Shown piece after piece: positions 44,754 to 53,339 of a DNA stretch of 64,000 bases. Position 1 is the first letter of the stretch; every line of letters starts with the position of its first letter. The DNA is from Streptomyces sp. V2I9 (GTDB taxonomy: Bacteria; Actinomycetota; Actinomycetes; Streptomycetales; Streptomycetaceae): NCBI RefSeq assembly GCF_030817475.1, contig NZ_JAUSZJ010000002.1, forward strand, positions 3,734,626-3,798,625, written 5' to 3'. The position numbers were made by a program, and so were the translations under genes. Under the pieces are notes generated by a model. The model saw only the letters and a list, made by a program, of their open reading frames with translations, did not search any database and was not told the DNA's origin.

Positions 44754-46406
44754 ATGAGCTCATCACGTGTGCAGGCGCTACAGCCTGGAGACCCCTCTCA
44801 ACTGGGGCATTACCAACTGCTGGGCCGTATCGGTGCCGGCGGCATGGGCCGGGTGTATCTCGGCCGTTCCGTGAGCGGCCGGCTGGTGGCGGTGAAGACG
44901 CTCCTCACGGAGGAGGAGGCAGGGCAGTTCGACCGGCGTCGCTTCGCACGGGAGGTGGCACTGGCTCGCAGGGTGAACGGAGTCTTCACCGTGTCCGTGG
45001 TGGACGGGGACGCCGAAGCCGTCGTGCCGTGGATGGCCACGGAGTACGTACCGGCACCGTCTCTGGCCGACCTCGTTCAGCGCGCCGGAGCCCTTCCCTC
45101 CGATGCTGTGCGCTGGCTCGCCGCGGGGATGGCCGAAGCGTTGACGGACCTGCACCGTGCCGGGATCGTCCACCGGGATGTGAAGCCCGGCAACACGCTG
45201 CTGCCGCTCACCGGCCCGCGCCTTCTCGACTTCGGCATCTCCCACGCCACGGACCTGACCCGGACCACGCTGACTCTGGGCACGATCGCGTTCAGCTCCC
45301 CCGAGCAGGCCCGCGGCGAACAGTCGACCGCCGCGTCGGACGTGTACTCGCTCGGCGCCACCCTCTTCTTCCTCGCTGTCGGCCGGCCACCGTACGCGGC
45401 GGACGCCGATGCCCTGCGGCTGCTCGCCCACGTACAGCGCGGGGAACTCGACCTGACCGGTCTCCCCGGCGAACTCGACACGCTCATCCGGCCCTGCCTG
45501 GCCCTCGCGCCGGAAGCCAGGCCGAGCCCGGCGGACCTGTTGTCGGCCGCGGCGCTCGTCCCTCTGCTCGGGGCCGGAAGTCTGCCGCCGGCGTGGACCG
45601 CCATGATCAGCGACCACAGCGGACGCGGAGCCCCGGAGCCGATACCCGCGGCCGTTCCCGTGGCGGACAGTGCCGAATCTTTCCACCGGGCGGTCACGAG
45701 CACCGCCCCTCCACCGGTGCCGGGCCCGCCGCGGACAGGCACGTCCGCCCCTCCTGTCCCGGCCCCGCCACGGACAGATCCTCCTGTCCTGCCCGTGCCC
45801 GTGCCCGACCCGCCGCAGGCAGGAGGCGTACGGCGTCGCGGCTTCCGCGGCCGGATCCTCGCCTGGTCCGCGGCCGTGACCGTACTGCTCGCTTCCCTGG
45901 GATTCGGCGGCTACAAGGTCTATTGGAACAACAGCGACGAGGGTCAGTCCTACGCCGCTGTCCGCGACTTCAAGATCGGTGACTGCCTGCGGGACTACAG
46001 GCTCGTCGTGGAGAAGGCCGACTGCTCCTCGGCGGAAGCGCACTACATCGCGTACGACAGGGTCGAGGGAGGCACGTGGTGCCCCGAGCAGCGGCAGAAC
46101 TCCGGCCTGCGGGAGGAAGGCGACCTCTTCGTCGGAACGATCGAGCTGTGCGTCAAGCGCAACATCCATGTGGGCGAATGCGTCTACGCCCCCCGATTCC
46201 CGGACAGCGGTCGCATGGACAGCGGATTCCTCCTTGAGGACCCCGCCATGTGCGATCCGGGATATCTGGAGATCGTGAAGGCGATACCGCTGGAGGGCGG
46301 AGCCTCCGATCCCTCTCTTGTGTGCGGCGGAGTAGGCCCGATCCACTCCATCCATGAGGGGACCGTGTACTGCCTGAAGAGGATTGCCCGGGCCGGTGCT
46401 TCCTGA
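44754..46406 (+). CDS. Membrane Ser/Thr protein kinase (PASTA-less)
   Basis: A 550-residue receptor-like kinase. The kinase domain covers about residues 20-280: Gly-rich loop GRIGAGGMGRVYLG, Lys48 in VAVKTLL, catalytic HRDVKPGN near 140, DFGIS and APE-like SSPEQ. A Pro-rich linker follows, then one membrane helix (about 365-385, LAWSAAVTVLLASLGFGGYKVYW) and an outer domain of 160 residues with several cysteines (GDCLRDYRLVVEKADCSSAEAHY). This outer domain resembles LppU-like cell-envelope proteins. The ATG at 44754 has GCGGGGGAA upstream. Confidence 0.93.
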   Translation: MSSSRVQALQPGDPSQLGHYQLLGRIGAGGMGRVYLGRSVSGRLVAVKTLLTEEEAGQFDRRRFAREVALARRVNGVFTVSVVDGDAEAVVPWMATEYVPAPSLADLVQRAGALPSDAVRWLAAGMAEALTDLHRAGIVHRDVKPGNTLLPLTGPRLLDFGISHATDLTRTTLTLGTIAFSSPEQARGEQSTAASDVYSLGATLFFLAVGRPPYAADADALRLLAHVQRGELDLTGLPGELDTLIRPCLALAPEARPSPADLLSAAALVPLLGAGSLPPAWTAMISDHSGRGAPEPIPAAVPVADSAESFHRAVTSTAPPPVPGPPRTGTSAPPVPAPPRTDPPVLPVPVPDPPQAGGVRRRGFRGRILAWSAAVTVLLASLGFGGYKVYWNNSDEGQSYAAVRDFKIGDCLRDYRLVVEKADCSSAEAHYIAYDRVEGGTWCPEQRQNSGLREEGDLFVGTIELCVKRNIHVGECVYAPRFPDSGRMDSGFLLEDPAMCDPGYLEIVKAIPLEGGASDPSLVCGGVGPIHSIHEGTVYCLKRIARAGAS

Positions 46407-46501
46407 GAGCCCAGCCGTTCACGGGAGGAAGCCGGAGGAAGTCGCGCCGGTAGGCCGTACCGGGAGTCGCCCCGGTAGGCCGTACCGCGCGGTCGTTCCG
46501 T

Positions 46502-46538
46502 AGCCGTACGTCGGGCCGTTCCGGTTCGACGTACGGCT
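46502..46538. terminator. Bidirectional terminator hairpin
   Basis: AGCCGTACGTCG (46502-46513) pairs perfectly with CGACGTACGGCT (46527-46538). It lies between the convergent kinase and reductase genes. A tandem copy of ccggtaggccgtaccg lies just before it. Confidence 0.75.
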
Positions 46539-46580
46539 GTGGGCATGGAGTTCTCGGGGCCCGCGTGCGCCGTGGCGCGG

Positions 46581-47201
46581 CTACGGGCGGGTGACCACCT
46601 TGATGTTGAAGGTGTGGGAGCCCACCCCGCCCGCGATCCCCATGAACAGGAACGCGAAGTGCTCCTGGCCGCGTGCGGTCGTGATGCCGCCGATGTCGAG
46701 CTGGGAGGAGGCAGGCCAGCCGAGGTCGGCGAGCAGCCTTCCGGTGGTGGCCTTGGCCTCGGGATCGTCGCCGGACAGGAAGACGGTGCCCGGCTCGGTG
46801 AGGTCGCCCGGCGCGACCATGGTGGTCGAGTCCATCGTGCAGAGCGTCTTGACGACGGGGGTGAGCGGGAACGCCTCCTGGATCAGTTCGCCCAGGCTGC
46901 TGTTGGGATGGGTGAGGGCGCTGAAGTCGTCGGACAGGCCGACCCCGACATCGATCAGCAGCGTGCCGGCCAGGGCCGGCGCACCGATGGAGCGGAGCAG
47001 GTCCACGGAGACGCCGCCGGGGGTGGCGTTGACGAGGACTTCTGCGTGCGCGGCGGTCTCGTCCAGCCCCGCGACCGGCAGACCGAGGTCGCCACGCTCC
47101 CGTGGATGACGCGATCCGAGGAGGACGTCGTGCCCTGCGGCGCGCCAGCCGTGGGCCAGGGCGCGGGCGACATTTCCGGTGCCGAGCAGTCCGATTCGCA
47201 T
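46581..47201 (-). CDS. NADP/F420-dependent oxidoreductase family protein
   Basis: A 206-residue Rossmann-fold protein. The dinucleotide motif GLLGTGNVARALA begins at residue 4, followed by HDVLLGSRHP. It resembles F420-dependent NADP reductases and relatives that act on small substrates. The partner substrate is unknown. It is monocistronic, convergent with the kinase gene. A decayed copy of its C-terminal part lies 100 bases upstream of its start. Confidence 0.85.
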   Translation of the reverse strand: MRIGLLGTGNVARALAHGWRAAGHDVLLGSRHPRERGDLGLPVAGLDETAAHAEVLVNATPGGVSVDLLRSIGAPALAGTLLIDVGVGLSDDFSALTHPNSSLGELIQEAFPLTPVVKTLCTMDSTTMVAPGDLTEPGTVFLSGDDPEAKATTGRLLADLGWPASSQLDIGGITTARGQEHFAFLFMGIAGGVGSHTFNIKVVTRP

Positions 47202-47304
47202 GAGGCCGAAGCTAGTTGGCGATCTCCGGGGGCGTATCGGGCCGGAGACGGGGGCAGACCGGCACCTGAGACGTAGTCCGCCGGGCGCGGTGCCGGGCTT
47301 GTGG

Positions 47305-47415
47305 CCACCTTGGTGTGGTCACCTTGGTGTCCGGTGCGGTGGTGATGCCGCTGATGCCGAGCGGGGAGGAGACGGGGGCGAGCAGGGCGGGAAGTCGTCC
47401 GGTGCCGGTGGAGAT
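47305..47415 (-). pseudogene. Fragment of a second reductase-like gene
   Basis: On the minus strand this stretch reads TGRLPALLAPVSSPLGISGITTAP, which matches TGRLLADLGWPASSQLDIGGITTAR near the C terminus of the intact reductase next to it. Only about 35 codons remain and no start is present. It ends right beside CRISPR locus 2, which suggests a rearrangement boundary. Confidence 0.65.
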
Positions 47416-47432
47416 GTGACCTCAGCCCCCAA

Positions 47433-47522
47433 CGGCCCGCCCCCGCATGCGCGGGGACGACTCGTCCGGCTCCGCCCCCGCCGCGTGGTCCGGCGGAACA
47501 CCCCCGCGTGCGCGGGGACGAC
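47433..47522 (-). CRISPR. Single-spacer CRISPR locus 2 (type I-E)
   Basis: Repeat 1 (47433-47461) and repeat 2 (47494-47522) are 29 bases each and enclose one 32-base spacer. Both end gcggggacgac; the left repeat is altered at four to five positions near its outer end, as expected for the leader-distal repeat. The leader-proximal repeat matches the type I-E repeat common in Streptomyces. The leader lies to the right, so the crRNA would be on the minus strand. No cas gene is present in the window. Confidence 0.9.
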
Positions 47523-47590
47523 AGTTCGTGACCTGCGGGTTTAGGTGGCGGAGTGGCGGTTTTTACTTACTTCTTGAGAAACCGGCATAT
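47523..47590 (-). promoter_or_regulatory. CRISPR leader of locus 2
   Basis: About 68 bases (agttcgtgacctgcgggttt then a T-run tttttacttacttcttgag and aaaccggcata) are almost identical to the leader of locus 3 and similar to that of locus 1. Similarity to locus 3 continues past this point towards the winged-helix gene. Confidence 0.85.
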
Positions 47591-47782
47591 CTGGACTTCC
47601 ATCATGGAACGGTCACGCGTGTGATTCGGCTGGTGCCATTCTGCCTGCTGCCAGCCTGGTCGATCCGGCTTCGGCGCAAGAGGCGGGGTTACGCGACTCG
47701 TAGGCGTGGTTCGGGGTGTGGGTGGTGGTGCAGATGCTCTGCACCTCAGGGGTGATGTGGTGGGTTGGCCTGCTGGTCGGGG

Positions 47783-48937
47783 TCAGACGGGTTTGAGGAG
47801 GCTGCGGAGGTTGGCCATGTGGGCTTTGACGGTGGCGATTTCGGCGGGGCTGGGTGTGGTGGTGTCGTTGCCGGTGTGGGCTTGGTGGCAGGGGCGGCAG
47901 AGTCCGTCCGGGAGTGCTTCCGGTGGGCCGGGGCGGCCGCAGTTGGTGCATTCGATGAGGATGCGGCGGTCGGTCGCGGAGGCGTCGGAGCTGAACGGAG
48001 TGGCCTCGGTCGTGGGGAGTTGGGGCGGAATCTTGTCGGTGAGGCGGCGGCGGAGGAGGCCGGCTGGTGAGTCGATCTGTGCGGGGAGTCCTGCGGTGAG
48101 GGCGCTGGTCAGGTAGTCGACGCTCACGCCTCGTGTGAGCCATGCGGTTGCGAGGGGTTCGAGGGCGGTGCAGTCGTGGGCGGAGAGGGCGAGACGGTGG
48201 TCGGTGCGGCCCAGGTGGGCCAACGCCAGGTAGGCGGGGGAGCGCTCGGGTTCAGCGGTGGCGCGGAGCGCCGCACGGACGGCACCAGGGACGGGTGATG
48301 CGGGCGCCGGGGCGATTGAGGAGTAGCTCACCATGTCCTGTGCAGACGGCCATTGTTCGGTGGGCTGGGGCTCAGGCTGAGGCTGCGGTGCCTCGGGGGC
48401 CGGTGGCGGGGTGCGCTGCTGAGGAACGGCGGGGGGTTCAGGGGCGCATACCGCGGTTGCGTCATTCGGCTGCGGGGATGCGTCGGAGCGAGGTGCTTCC
48501 GGTCCGGCAGCGGCCGGGGTCAGGGCCTGGACGGCGTTCTCGGTGGCGAGGTAGGTGGTCCACCATTCGTTGTCGCGTGCGGTACGGGACCAGAACGTGC
48601 GGTAGATCCAGCGGACTTCGTACCCGGTGCCGAGCCTGCACAGGACGCGGCGCAGGTGGCCCGCGACGGACAGGGTGTTGAGCGCGGTTGAGATGGCTTG
48701 CTGACCGTAGAGAGGGAGGTGCTTGGCCAGTTGCTTCACGCTCATCGCCGCACCTTCGGGGAGGTGGTCGATGAACCCGGCCACGTACCGCTCGCGGGTG
48801 GGGAGTAAGGCGAAGTCGTCGCGTGTGCGCGGGTTCTGGTCCGGGGCGGAGCGTTTGCCATAACCCGGTTTGGCCATCGGGTAGGCGTGTGAGGCTGCTG
48901 GCGCGGACGGGGCAGAGCTAAGGTGCTGAGTAGCCAC
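47783..48937 (-). CDS. Winged-helix protein with C-terminal zinc ribbon, adjacent to the CRISPR leader
   Basis: A 384-residue protein. A winged-helix domain spans about residues 45-130 (RERYVAGFIDHLPEGAAMSVKQLAKHLPLYGQQAISTALNTLSVAGHLRRVL). A Pro/Gln-rich linker (140-205) leads to a conserved block (AYLALAHLGRTDHRLALSAHDCTALEPLATAWLTRG) and a CxxC...CxxC zinc ribbon (CTNCGRPGPPEALPDGLCRPCH). It looks like a MarR-type regulator. ATG 48937 is given; ATG 48877 is an alternative. A fragment of a second copy lies beside CRISPR locus 3. Confidence 0.75.
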   Translation of the reverse strand: MATQHLSSAPSAPAASHAYPMAKPGYGKRSAPDQNPRTRDDFALLPTRERYVAGFIDHLPEGAAMSVKQLAKHLPLYGQQAISTALNTLSVAGHLRRVLCRLGTGYEVRWIYRTFWSRTARDNEWWTTYLATENAVQALTPAAAGPEAPRSDASPQPNDATAVCAPEPPAVPQQRTPPPAPEAPQPQPEPQPTEQWPSAQDMVSYSSIAPAPASPVPGAVRAALRATAEPERSPAYLALAHLGRTDHRLALSAHDCTALEPLATAWLTRGVSVDYLTSALTAGLPAQIDSPAGLLRRRLTDKIPPQLPTTEATPFSSDASATDRRILIECTNCGRPGPPEALPDGLCRPCHQAHTGNDTTTPSPAEIATVKAHMANLRSLLKPV

Positions 48938-49469
48938 GGGATCGGCTTTCTAGGTGAACGATCTTGCGGTTAGACCCTGGCCCGGTGGTTGCAACACCGT
49001 GTCGGGGTCGTTTTGGTTCTCGCACCGTAGACAGTCGTCACGCTGTGCCGCAAGCCGTCACCATTAGTCATACTTGCTGGCCGTGACGGGGTAGGGAGGG
49101 TGGGGAGGTTTTCTCCAACCCCCCTGTCTTTCCTGCCGGTTAAAGAAGGTGCTCGGGTCTCGCGGCTCGTATCCCGACACCCGGATCCCAGGACCCGAGC
49201 TTCGGGCCGCAGCCCTCATTCCCGTACTCCGAACGAGTGACCCGGTCTCACCCGAAGCTCGGATCTCGGGTCCCGAAGTTCGTGGCTCAAGATCCGAGCT
49301 TCGGGAGGCTTGCCGCGCCTACGTGAGCGTGGCCACTGCGTACAGGAGGGGGTCCACTGCGGAAAGGTCGTCGCTCACGACTCTCTCTTCTCATGCCTCG
49401 GTGGGGCAGATTGTGTACCGGATATGCCTACCTCCGGCTACGAGACGGGGTCCGCTCGTGTTTCCCCGT
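48938..49469. other. Repeat-rich gap upstream of the winged-helix gene
   Basis: About 530 bases without a supported gene. The left third is the likely promoter of the winged-helix gene and is AT-richer. The middle holds many copies of cccgagcttcggg and its variants, including the long inverted repeat below. Confidence 0.5.
49251..49305. repeat. Perfect 16-bp inverted repeat
   Basis: CCCGAAGCTCGGATCT (49251-49266) is the exact reverse complement of 49290-49305, with a 23-base spacer that itself contains cccgaag. A third arm, ggacccgagcttcggg, occurs at 49190-49205. It may be a cruciform, a terminator or a remnant of a mobile element end. Confidence 0.8.
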
Positions 49470-49784
49470 TCAGGAGTTGTGGGGCTGTGCCTGGTGCGCC
49501 GCCGCGATGCGGTCGATCCGGGCAGCCAGGTCGAAGTCGGCCGCTGTGAGGCGGTGGCCGGCGTCGTGCGTCGTGATCCGGAACCGTACGTGATCCCACC
49601 GCAGGTCGATGTCCGCGTGGTGCCCGACGAGCCGCTCGGTATCCGCGACGTTCACGATCAGCGCGACGCCGCCGTGGTATCGGATGCCGAACGAGCGCGT
49701 AATCGTGTCCCCTTCGCGCTCCCATCCCGTCAACTCGGCCAAACGTTCCGTGATCTCCTCGTCCGGCAGCAAATCCTTGCCCAT
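49470..49784 (-). CDS. 4a-hydroxytetrahydrobiopterin dehydratase (PCD/DCoH)
   Basis: A 104-residue pterin-4a-carbinolamine dehydratase. The family motif is HHADIDLRWDHVRFRITTHDAGHRLTAADFDLAARID, with the paired active-site histidines and Trp. It regenerates pterin cofactors or acts as a small binding protein. The ATG at 49784 follows AAGGACC; the longer open frame is rejected. This gene is absent from the second copy of the duplicated block. Confidence 0.9.
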   Translation of the reverse strand: MGKDLLPDEEITERLAELTGWEREGDTITRSFGIRYHGGVALIVNVADTERLVGHHADIDLRWDHVRFRITTHDAGHRLTAADFDLAARIDRIAAAHQAQPHNS

Positions 49785-49856
49785 GGTCAGGTCCTTTCGG
49801 TCACCGGCGCCAGGATTGCTGTGAGGTCCCGGCCGACCGGGGCATCGTGCCATTCG

Positions 49857-50100
49857 GGACGTACAGGCGGGGCACGCTGTCTCCAGAAGGTGTGGTGAGG
49901 GGTCGGGCAGGTTGCAGGATGATGCGGTCGAGCGCTCCTCGGAACTCAGCGACGCCGTCCTCGCTGACCGCAGGGGCCAGCGCCTGGTCGAGCCGGTCGA
50001 GCTGTTCGAAGATCCGCGCGGAGCCGGTCTCCGCGGCGATGCCTACCGCCTGCGCACCGATGCGGGCGGCCAAGGAGATGTTGCCCGTATTCGTAGAGGC
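49857..50100 (-). pseudogene. C-terminal fragment of a regulator-like gene
   Basis: The minus strand codes for AARIGAQAVGIAAETGSARIFEQLDRLDQALAPAV, which looks like the end of a TPR-type regulator in Streptomyces, but nothing in frame continues upstream. About 120 bases of it (49857-49977) recur almost unchanged at 53480-53600. An intact 90-codon frame (49801-50073) could still be translated, so a small real protein cannot be excluded. Confidence 0.5.
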
Positions 50101-50139
50101 CCTGGTACGTTCCCGGCTCGTGGAGCGGCGGAATTTCCG

Positions 50140-51483
50140 CTACGCCGGAATCAGCTGGGGTCGGATGACCGAACGGGCGCGCTCGTCCAGGGCTCGGGCG
50201 GCCTGGTTACGGACGTGGGGCCGGATCAGGTTGAACATGTCCGTCATGCGTTTGTCGATGCGACCGCTGTTGACCAACGGATAGTCGTCCAGAGCGAGTC
50301 CCCATGTCCGGCACGCGGCCTCCAGGTGTCCGACGGAGAGTTGCCGCTCGGCGAGGATCGCTCGTTCCTTGACGCGCGTGCGGCGGTAGACGCTGTACCG
50401 AAGCCGGTCCGACTCTTGCAGGGCCTCAACTGCGCCGCGCAGGTCGCCCATCTCATAACGCACCTGGCTGGTGTGATAGTTGAGCGATGCGGGGTCGTAC
50501 GAACCGAATACCTTTGCGCCTGATTCCGCCTTGTCCATGGCCACCTCCGCTTCCTGCAAATACATGAGCGCGGATTTACGGTCCCCGATCTGTGCTGCGG
50601 CGTGCGCCTGTTGTCCCGCAAGGAAGGCGCGCATGCGTGGACCGGCCTGCGGCGCCGATGCGGCGGCAGAGTCGGCGAGCCGCTTCGCCACTGGGCCTTG
50701 GCCGAGATCGACCGCCTGCACACTCATGCCTCGGAGCGTGGTGCAGTACGTCAAGTGGTCTTCCGACGCTCCCGCAAGCTCCAGCGCCTTGAGGTAGTAG
50801 CGCTGCGCGAGACCGTGCAAGCCCTCGTCAACCGCCATGTAGCCGGTGAGATAGCAGAGATCGGATGCCGCGGACATCATGGCTTTCCGTACATCCTCGG
50901 GGCCTGGCACACGCAGGAATGGCGCGACTGTGTTCACGAGAAAGGTGGCTGCCAGAGGGCGCGCCGTGCGACCGCCGAACTGGTCGTCCATGGAAGAGAG
51001 CTGTTCTGTCATCGCGGAGACCGTGTGCACATCGGACATGCCGATACGGGTCCGCGCGCCACTTTGGGCAGATTCCATGCGCCCGACCACGTCCGGCCAC
51101 TCGGGGACGGTCAGTGCGACGGAGAACAGGGCGATGCTCAGTACGCCACGACGGGAAGGGTCCATGTCCAGCCTCCCAAGATCGATGATCCCGTCAACTG
51201 TGCTGCCCTCCGTCTCCGTTACTCCCTCAGGAGCCGGGAAGCCGGCTTCCGCGTGTGTGACGGGCCGCCCGAGCCGTCGGGCGAACGCTTCCAAGATCAG
51301 CGAACGGGCGTCCTCGCGCGGAAGGCTCCCGCTCATCCATTGATGCACCGAGGGCGCGCGGTACTGCTTGGGGGTGCCGCGTTCGGTTCCCACCCTGTTG
51401 ACCGCTTGCGCGCACTGCCGCAACGTCCAGCCGGTTTCGCGGAAGAGTTGCCCTAACGCTGTGTTCGGCCCGCTGGTGCCCAC
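50140..51483 (-). CDS. XRE/TPR regulator, NsdA-like (copy I)
   Basis: A 447-residue protein with an N-terminal helix-turn-helix-like region (LGQLFRETGWTLRQCAQAVNRVGTERGTPKQYRAPSVHQWMSGSLP), then a hydrophobic stretch (GVLSIALFSVALTVP) and a C-terminal array of TPR-like helices (residues 150-430). This resembles NsdA-type regulators of Streptomyces development and antibiotics. Copy II at 53906 has the same layout. It is divergent from the A/B/C small genes and may bind their promoter region. Confidence 0.85.
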   Translation of the reverse strand: MGTSGPNTALGQLFRETGWTLRQCAQAVNRVGTERGTPKQYRAPSVHQWMSGSLPREDARSLILEAFARRLGRPVTHAEAGFPAPEGVTETEGSTVDGIIDLGRLDMDPSRRGVLSIALFSVALTVPEWPDVVGRMESAQSGARTRIGMSDVHTVSAMTEQLSSMDDQFGGRTARPLAATFLVNTVAPFLRVPGPEDVRKAMMSAASDLCYLTGYMAVDEGLHGLAQRYYLKALELAGASEDHLTYCTTLRGMSVQAVDLGQGPVAKRLADSAAASAPQAGPRMRAFLAGQQAHAAAQIGDRKSALMYLQEAEVAMDKAESGAKVFGSYDPASLNYHTSQVRYEMGDLRGAVEALQESDRLRYSVYRRTRVKERAILAERQLSVGHLEAACRTWGLALDDYPLVNSGRIDKRMTDMFNLIRPHVRNQAARALDERARSVIRPQLIPA

Positions 51484-51622
51484 GATCGCTCAACTCCCCT
51501 GCACGATTAAGCCCATCGCTTAACGCCCTTAAACCCTGTGCGCTTTCCAACGGTACCGCCGCACCCGCCTGTGCCGTTGCCTAGTGCGAGCAGATGTGAA
51601 CGGAACGTAAGGGGATGGGCGG

Positions 51623-51856
51623 GTGGGCGCAGAGTCGGTGATGCCTCCGGTCGGGGCGCTGATGGTGGACACGGGCAGTTCCGATCGCGTGGGCGTGTTC
51701 CGTGGGGTCGCTGGTCCGTACTGGTCGTTGCGGCCTGTGTGCGGCGGCGTCGAGTGGGAGGTGGCGCCTGAGCGCGTACGGCCCGCGACGGCTGCTGAGC
51801 GTCTGCGTGCCCGGACCGCTCGTGCGAACGCCCGGAGCAGGGGCGAGGTGCTGTGA
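51623..51856 (+). CDS. Small paired-family protein A1
   Basis: A 77-residue protein with the pattern VDTGSSDRVGVFRGVAGPYWSLRPVCGGVEWEVAPERVRPATAAERLRARTARANARSRGEVL. Nearly identical to A2 at 55402 and related to the A-type protein at 38472. A GTG start is used here; ATG 51641 is an alternative. First of three small genes divergent from regulator I. Function unknown. Confidence 0.8.
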   Translation: MGAESVMPPVGALMVDTGSSDRVGVFRGVAGPYWSLRPVCGGVEWEVAPERVRPATAAERLRARTARANARSRGEVL

Positions 51857-52068
51857 CCGGCCCGTGCCGGCTCGGATGCGGCGGGCCGCTCGCCGAGGTG
51901 ATCCGCATCTAGGCCGACCCCGCCTCCCCGTGTGCGGTCGGTTGCACGGGCTGACGACCTCTTCCGTTCGTGGCCGGGAGTAGATCCGGCCGATCAAGGT
52001 TCCGTCCGGCAGGCGCGGGAAGTGCCGCGCTGCCGGGTGGGCGTCATACCCAGAGAGAGAGGGATCGC

Positions 52069-52416
52069 GTGATGTTTCACCGCAACCCCGTGGACGGGCT
52101 GGTCGTGTGCGACTCGGTCGGCCCTGACTACTTGGACGATCCTGACCGGGAGGTGGCGGTGGAGGCCGGTGTCCGGCTCGTCAACGCGCTGTTGCGGTTC
52201 GGCGTGAACCTGGAGCAGATTTCGGCCGACAAGGTTTGCCACACCTGTACCGACGTCAAGGACGCGTACCGCATCAGGCTGGGCATCCTGACGGTGGACG
52301 AGACCCGTGCGATGGCAGCTCAACTTGAGTCATTCGCCGTTGAGTTCGAGCGGATGCGGGAGCTGCTGTGCTCCATCCCGCCCAGGCGGCACGACGCGGT
52401 GGACGGTTCCTCCTGA
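52069..52416 (+). CDS. Small paired-family protein B1
   Basis: A 115-residue, largely helical protein (REVAVEAGVRLVNALLRFGVNLEQISADKVCHTCTDVKDAYRIRLGILTVDETRAMAAQLESFAVEFERMRELL). GTG 52069 is six bases after AGAGGG; an ATG follows immediately. It differs from B2 at a few residues only. Cys-His-Thr-Cys could bind metal but has no second pair. Function unknown; probably works with the A-type protein. Confidence 0.8.
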   Translation: MMFHRNPVDGLVVCDSVGPDYLDDPDREVAVEAGVRLVNALLRFGVNLEQISADKVCHTCTDVKDAYRIRLGILTVDETRAMAAQLESFAVEFERMRELLCSIPPRRHDAVDGSS

Positions 52417-52560
52417 CCGGACACGCCACGGCAGCGAAGGACATGCCCCAGGCGGACCCAGTCCGCCCGCGAGCGCCGCTCCTCGCCGACGTACCGCCCC
52501 ACGTACGCGTCGGCGGGGCCTCGCGCTGCGCCGACCTCCACGAAAGAGGCCCGACCCACC

Positions 52561-53010
52561 GTGCTGCAATGCACCGCCGTCACCGCCCTTCCTCCCGACG
52601 AAGCACTCGCAGCTCTCGTATCCATGGAAGGCGGCCCCGACGACGCGGACGATCTCCTTCACGACAAGCCATACGTGTTATGCGAGTTGGGCGAGCACCG
52701 CGAGGCGGTCGAGCACGCAGCGCGCCTGTGGACCGCCGAGACGGAACCGCCCGCAAGCCTGTGGTTCCTGTGGACCGACAGCTCGGGCAGCCATCGTGTC
52801 CACCACCGGCTTGTCACTCTTGCCCTGTGTCCTGTCCGTATCCACCACGTCAGAGAGAACTACCGGCAGTGGTGCGGCCTCTACGACGACCACCCCGGCA
52901 ACCACAGCTTCCACGTCAGAGACCCCCTCCGCGACGCGCACCACGCACAGATCCGACGCGACGCCGAGCGCACGCACAGAGACGACCCCGACGACCCCGA
53001 CGAGCGCTGA
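52561..53010 (+). CDS. Hypothetical protein C1, third gene of the small-gene module
   Basis: A 149-residue protein whose last part is very rich in His, Arg and Asp (FHVRDPLRDAHHAQIRRDAERTHRDDPDDPDER). The GTG start has no ideal ribosome binding site. Copy C2 (56337) is about 90 percent identical. I know no family. Conserved order A, B, C in both copies suggests a shared job under the TPR regulator. Confidence 0.7.
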   Translation: MLQCTAVTALPPDEALAALVSMEGGPDDADDLLHDKPYVLCELGEHREAVEHAARLWTAETEPPASLWFLWTDSSGSHRVHHRLVTLALCPVRIHHVRENYRQWCGLYDDHPGNHSFHVRDPLRDAHHAQIRRDAERTHRDDPDDPDER

Positions 53011-53091
53011 CCCACCGGGGGACACCGTGCCAACAGGGGCAGCCCCCGCGGCGGGTCACCTCTCAGAACCGTAATCCGAGGAGCCCTTGTC

Positions 53092-53181
53092 AGGGTCACC
53101 CCCGCCTGCGCGGGGACGACACCACGTCAGCGATGCGCTGACTCAGGACTCCGGGAACACCCCCGCGTGCGCGGGGACGAC
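53092..53181 (-). CRISPR. Single-spacer CRISPR locus 3 (type I-E)
   Basis: Repeats at 53092-53120 and 53153-53181 enclose one 32-base spacer. The right repeat differs from that of locus 2 by a single base; the left one is altered near its outer end. The spacer contains a perfect inverted pair tcagcg/cgctga. The leader starts at 53182 and points leftward. It begins 82 bases after C1, at the start of the second copy of the duplicated block. Confidence 0.9.
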
Positions 53182-53246
53182 AGTTCGTGACCTGCGGGTT
53201 TAGGTGGCGGGGTGGCCGTTACTTACTTCTTGAGAAACCGGCATAT
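53182..53246 (-). promoter_or_regulatory. CRISPR leader of locus 3
   Basis: About 65 bases nearly identical to the leader of locus 2, with one substitution and a four- to five-base shortening in the T-run. Weaker similarity extends on to 53345, in step with the region upstream of the winged-helix fragment. Confidence 0.85.
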
Positions 53247-53339
53247 CGGTTCTTCCGCTATGAAGCGGTCGCGTGCGTGGTTCAGTCGGTGTCATTCTGC
53301 CCGCTGCCAGTTTGGTCGGTCTCCCTTTGGCGTAAGAGG

